A DNA stretch of 64,000 nucleotides from Phycisphaerae bacterium (GTDB taxonomy: Bacteria; Planctomycetota; Phycisphaerae; Phycisphaerales; SM1A02), in contig VGXO01000002.1 in assembly GCA_016873275.1 (NCBI GenBank), positions 62,001 to 126,000 on the forward strand. Reading direction: 5' to 3'. Position 1 is the first letter of the stretch. Every line of letters begins with the position of its first letter. Under the pieces are notes generated by a model. It saw only the letters and a list, made by a program, of their open reading frames with translations. It did no database searches and had not been told where the DNA came from. A program made the position numbers and the translations under genes. Below, one piece after another: positions 63,231 to 64,000 of the stretch.

Positions 63231-63290
63231 CCGGTCGGAGGCGATCGGAGCTGGTCGGAGCTGGTCGGAGCTGGTCGGAGCTGGTCGGAG
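63231..63290. repeat. 10-bp tandem repeat
   Basis: Four exact copies of CTGGTCGGAG (63251-63290), preceded by two degenerate ones (63231-63250), between the terminator and gcvH. The period of about one helical turn would put any bound protein on one DNA face. Confidence 0.85.
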
Positions 63291-63351
63291 TCTCGCTCGG
63301 ATCGATCCGCCCCTCCGTAAGATCCGCCCCTTCATTCCTTGGACACCTCCG

Positions 63352-63735
63352 ATGACAAGCCCCTCCGATCTCCGCTACTCCCAGACCCACGAGTGGTTCC
63401 GCGTCCAAGGCGACGTGGTCACGATGGGCATCACCCAGTTCGCGGCGGACCAGCTCACCGACGTGACCTACGCCGCGATGAAGCCTGCGGGCACGCAGGT
63501 CGCCGCGGGCGGCTCGATCGGGGAGGTCGAGTCGGTGAAGACGACCAGCGACGTCTACGCCGCCGTCGCCGGCGAGATCATCGAGGCGAACTCGGCGATC
63601 TCGGCGGATCCGTCGCTCGTGAACTCCGACCCCTACGGCGCCGGCTGGATGGTGCGGCTTCGTTGCAAGGACGCCTCCCCGCTCGCGAAGCTCATGGACG
63701 CGAAGGCGTACGACTCGAGCCTCGCGGGTGCCTGA
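63352..63735 (+). CDS. gcvH: Glycine cleavage system H protein
   Basis: 127-aa lipoyl carrier protein of the glycine cleavage complex. RYSQTHEWFRVQGD at the N-terminus, the lipoylated Lys63 in ESVKTTSDVY, and NSDPYGAGWMVRL near the end are canonical. It shuttles the aminomethyl group between the P, T and L proteins. gcvT, gcvP and lpd are not in the window. The next ORF, an ABC ATPase, overlaps its end by 8 nt. Confidence 0.95.
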   Translation: MTSPSDLRYSQTHEWFRVQGDVVTMGITQFAADQLTDVTYAAMKPAGTQVAAGGSIGEVESVKTTSDVYAAVAGEIIEANSAISADPSLVNSDPYGAGWMVRLRCKDASPLAKLMDAKAYDSSLAGA

Positions 63736-64000
63736 GCCCCACCGCGCTGCGGTCGCCACCAACGAGGGAGATCCGACGATCGCCCGCGGCGCCGCGGTCC
63801 GTCTGTCGGTGGAGGAACTCCGCAAGACCTACCGCACCGGCGACCGCGTCGTCGAGGCGATCCGCGGACTGGACCTCGCGATCACCGAGCCCGGCTTCTT
63901 CGCGGTGATGGGACCCTCCGGGAGCGGCAAGACGACGCTGCTGCATCTCCTCGCCGGACTCGACCGACCGGACGGCGGTCGGATCGAGGTCGGCGGCGAG
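63728..64000 (+). CDS. ABC transporter ATP-binding protein, LolD/MacB type (partial)
   Basis: The first 91 codons of an ATPase cut by the window end. RLSVEELRKTYRTGDR, AIRGLDLAITEPGFFAVMGP, Walker A GPSGSGKTT (62-70) and LLHLLAGLDRPDGGRIEVGG are typical of LolD/MacB-type ATPases that drive lipoprotein release or efflux. The GTG at 63728 is the first start and overlaps gcvH by 8 nt; no later start fits the family N-terminus better. Confidence 0.85.
   Translation, partial: MPEPHRAAVATNEGDPTIARGAAVRLSVEELRKTYRTGDRVVEAIRGLDLAITEPGFFAVMGPSGSGKTTLLHLLAGLDRPDGGRIEVGGE

Overview
The window is GC-rich, densely coding DNA that I read as chromosomal DNA of a marine-type planctomycete, most likely class Phycisphaerae. 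The case rests on gene families rather than on any marker RNA: a secreted protein ending in the tandem GDLNGDGVVNGADL dockerin-type repeats typical of that group, a second secreted protein with a PAPGAIALLGLAGL...RRRR sorting tail of the PEP-CTERM kind, a short omega subunit next to a phosphopantothenoylcysteine decarboxylase, and a 649-residue protein of a family I know only from planctomycetes. No rRNA, tRNA, CRISPR array, phage or insertion sequence is visible.

Layout. 1-5309: the end of an unidentified gene, an FkbM-type methyltransferase, a DinG-like Fe-S helicase on the minus strand, a hairpin-rich gap with a 51-bp tandem repeat, then sucC (without sucD) and a HAD phosphatase. 5474-11208: a conserved hypothetical, two exported proteins (dockerin and PEP-CTERM types), an alkaline-phosphatase-fold/TPR fusion and a small hypothetical. 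11350-18072: a beta-hydroxyacid dehydrogenase, then a tightly overlapped plus-strand run (87-aa protein, secreted endonuclease/exonuclease/phosphatase, ABC ATPase, ABC-2 permease, zinc-ribbon membrane protein, HIT hydrolase). 18399-27492: lipoprotein, MFS carrier, DCC-family protein, Nramp-like carrier, rpsA with a structured leader, a 28-codon microgene and two secreted hypotheticals. 27625-34228: pstSCAB with a candidate Pho box and unusually enlarged PstC and PstA. 34287-38522: a persulfide/sulfite module (persulfide dioxygenase-rhodanese fusion, YeiH-type exporter, nitroreductase, rhodanese-DUF2892). 38536-44142: coaC, rpoZ, a ClC chloride carrier, rnpA, yidD and a secreted prolyl oligopeptidase. 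44220-59331: an FAH-family enzyme and then a large membrane island. 59457-64000: a minus-strand operon (TIM-barrel protein, cmk, plsC, CCA-adding enzyme), a noncoding stretch with a strong terminator, gcvH, and the start of an ABC ATPase.

The most notable block is 44968-59331. Three SPFH (stomatin/HflK/HflC-like) proteins, an ABC-2 permease and ATPase, a second divergently transcribed ABC permease, a TPR-like membrane-anchored protein, a small multi-span protein and two ClpP/NfeD-fold exported proteins lie together. SPFH proteins and NfeD-type proteases are established operon partners; adding an ABC-2 exporter and two more SPFH members suggests an uncharacterised membrane-microdomain, export or quality-control machine. 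One of the two protease-like proteins seems to have lost its nucleophile.

Regulation. Several gaps contain sigma70-like promoters whose -35 element reads TTGG rather than TTGACA. Operons are compact, with repeated 4-nt ATGA or GTGA stop/start overlaps. GTG starts are common.
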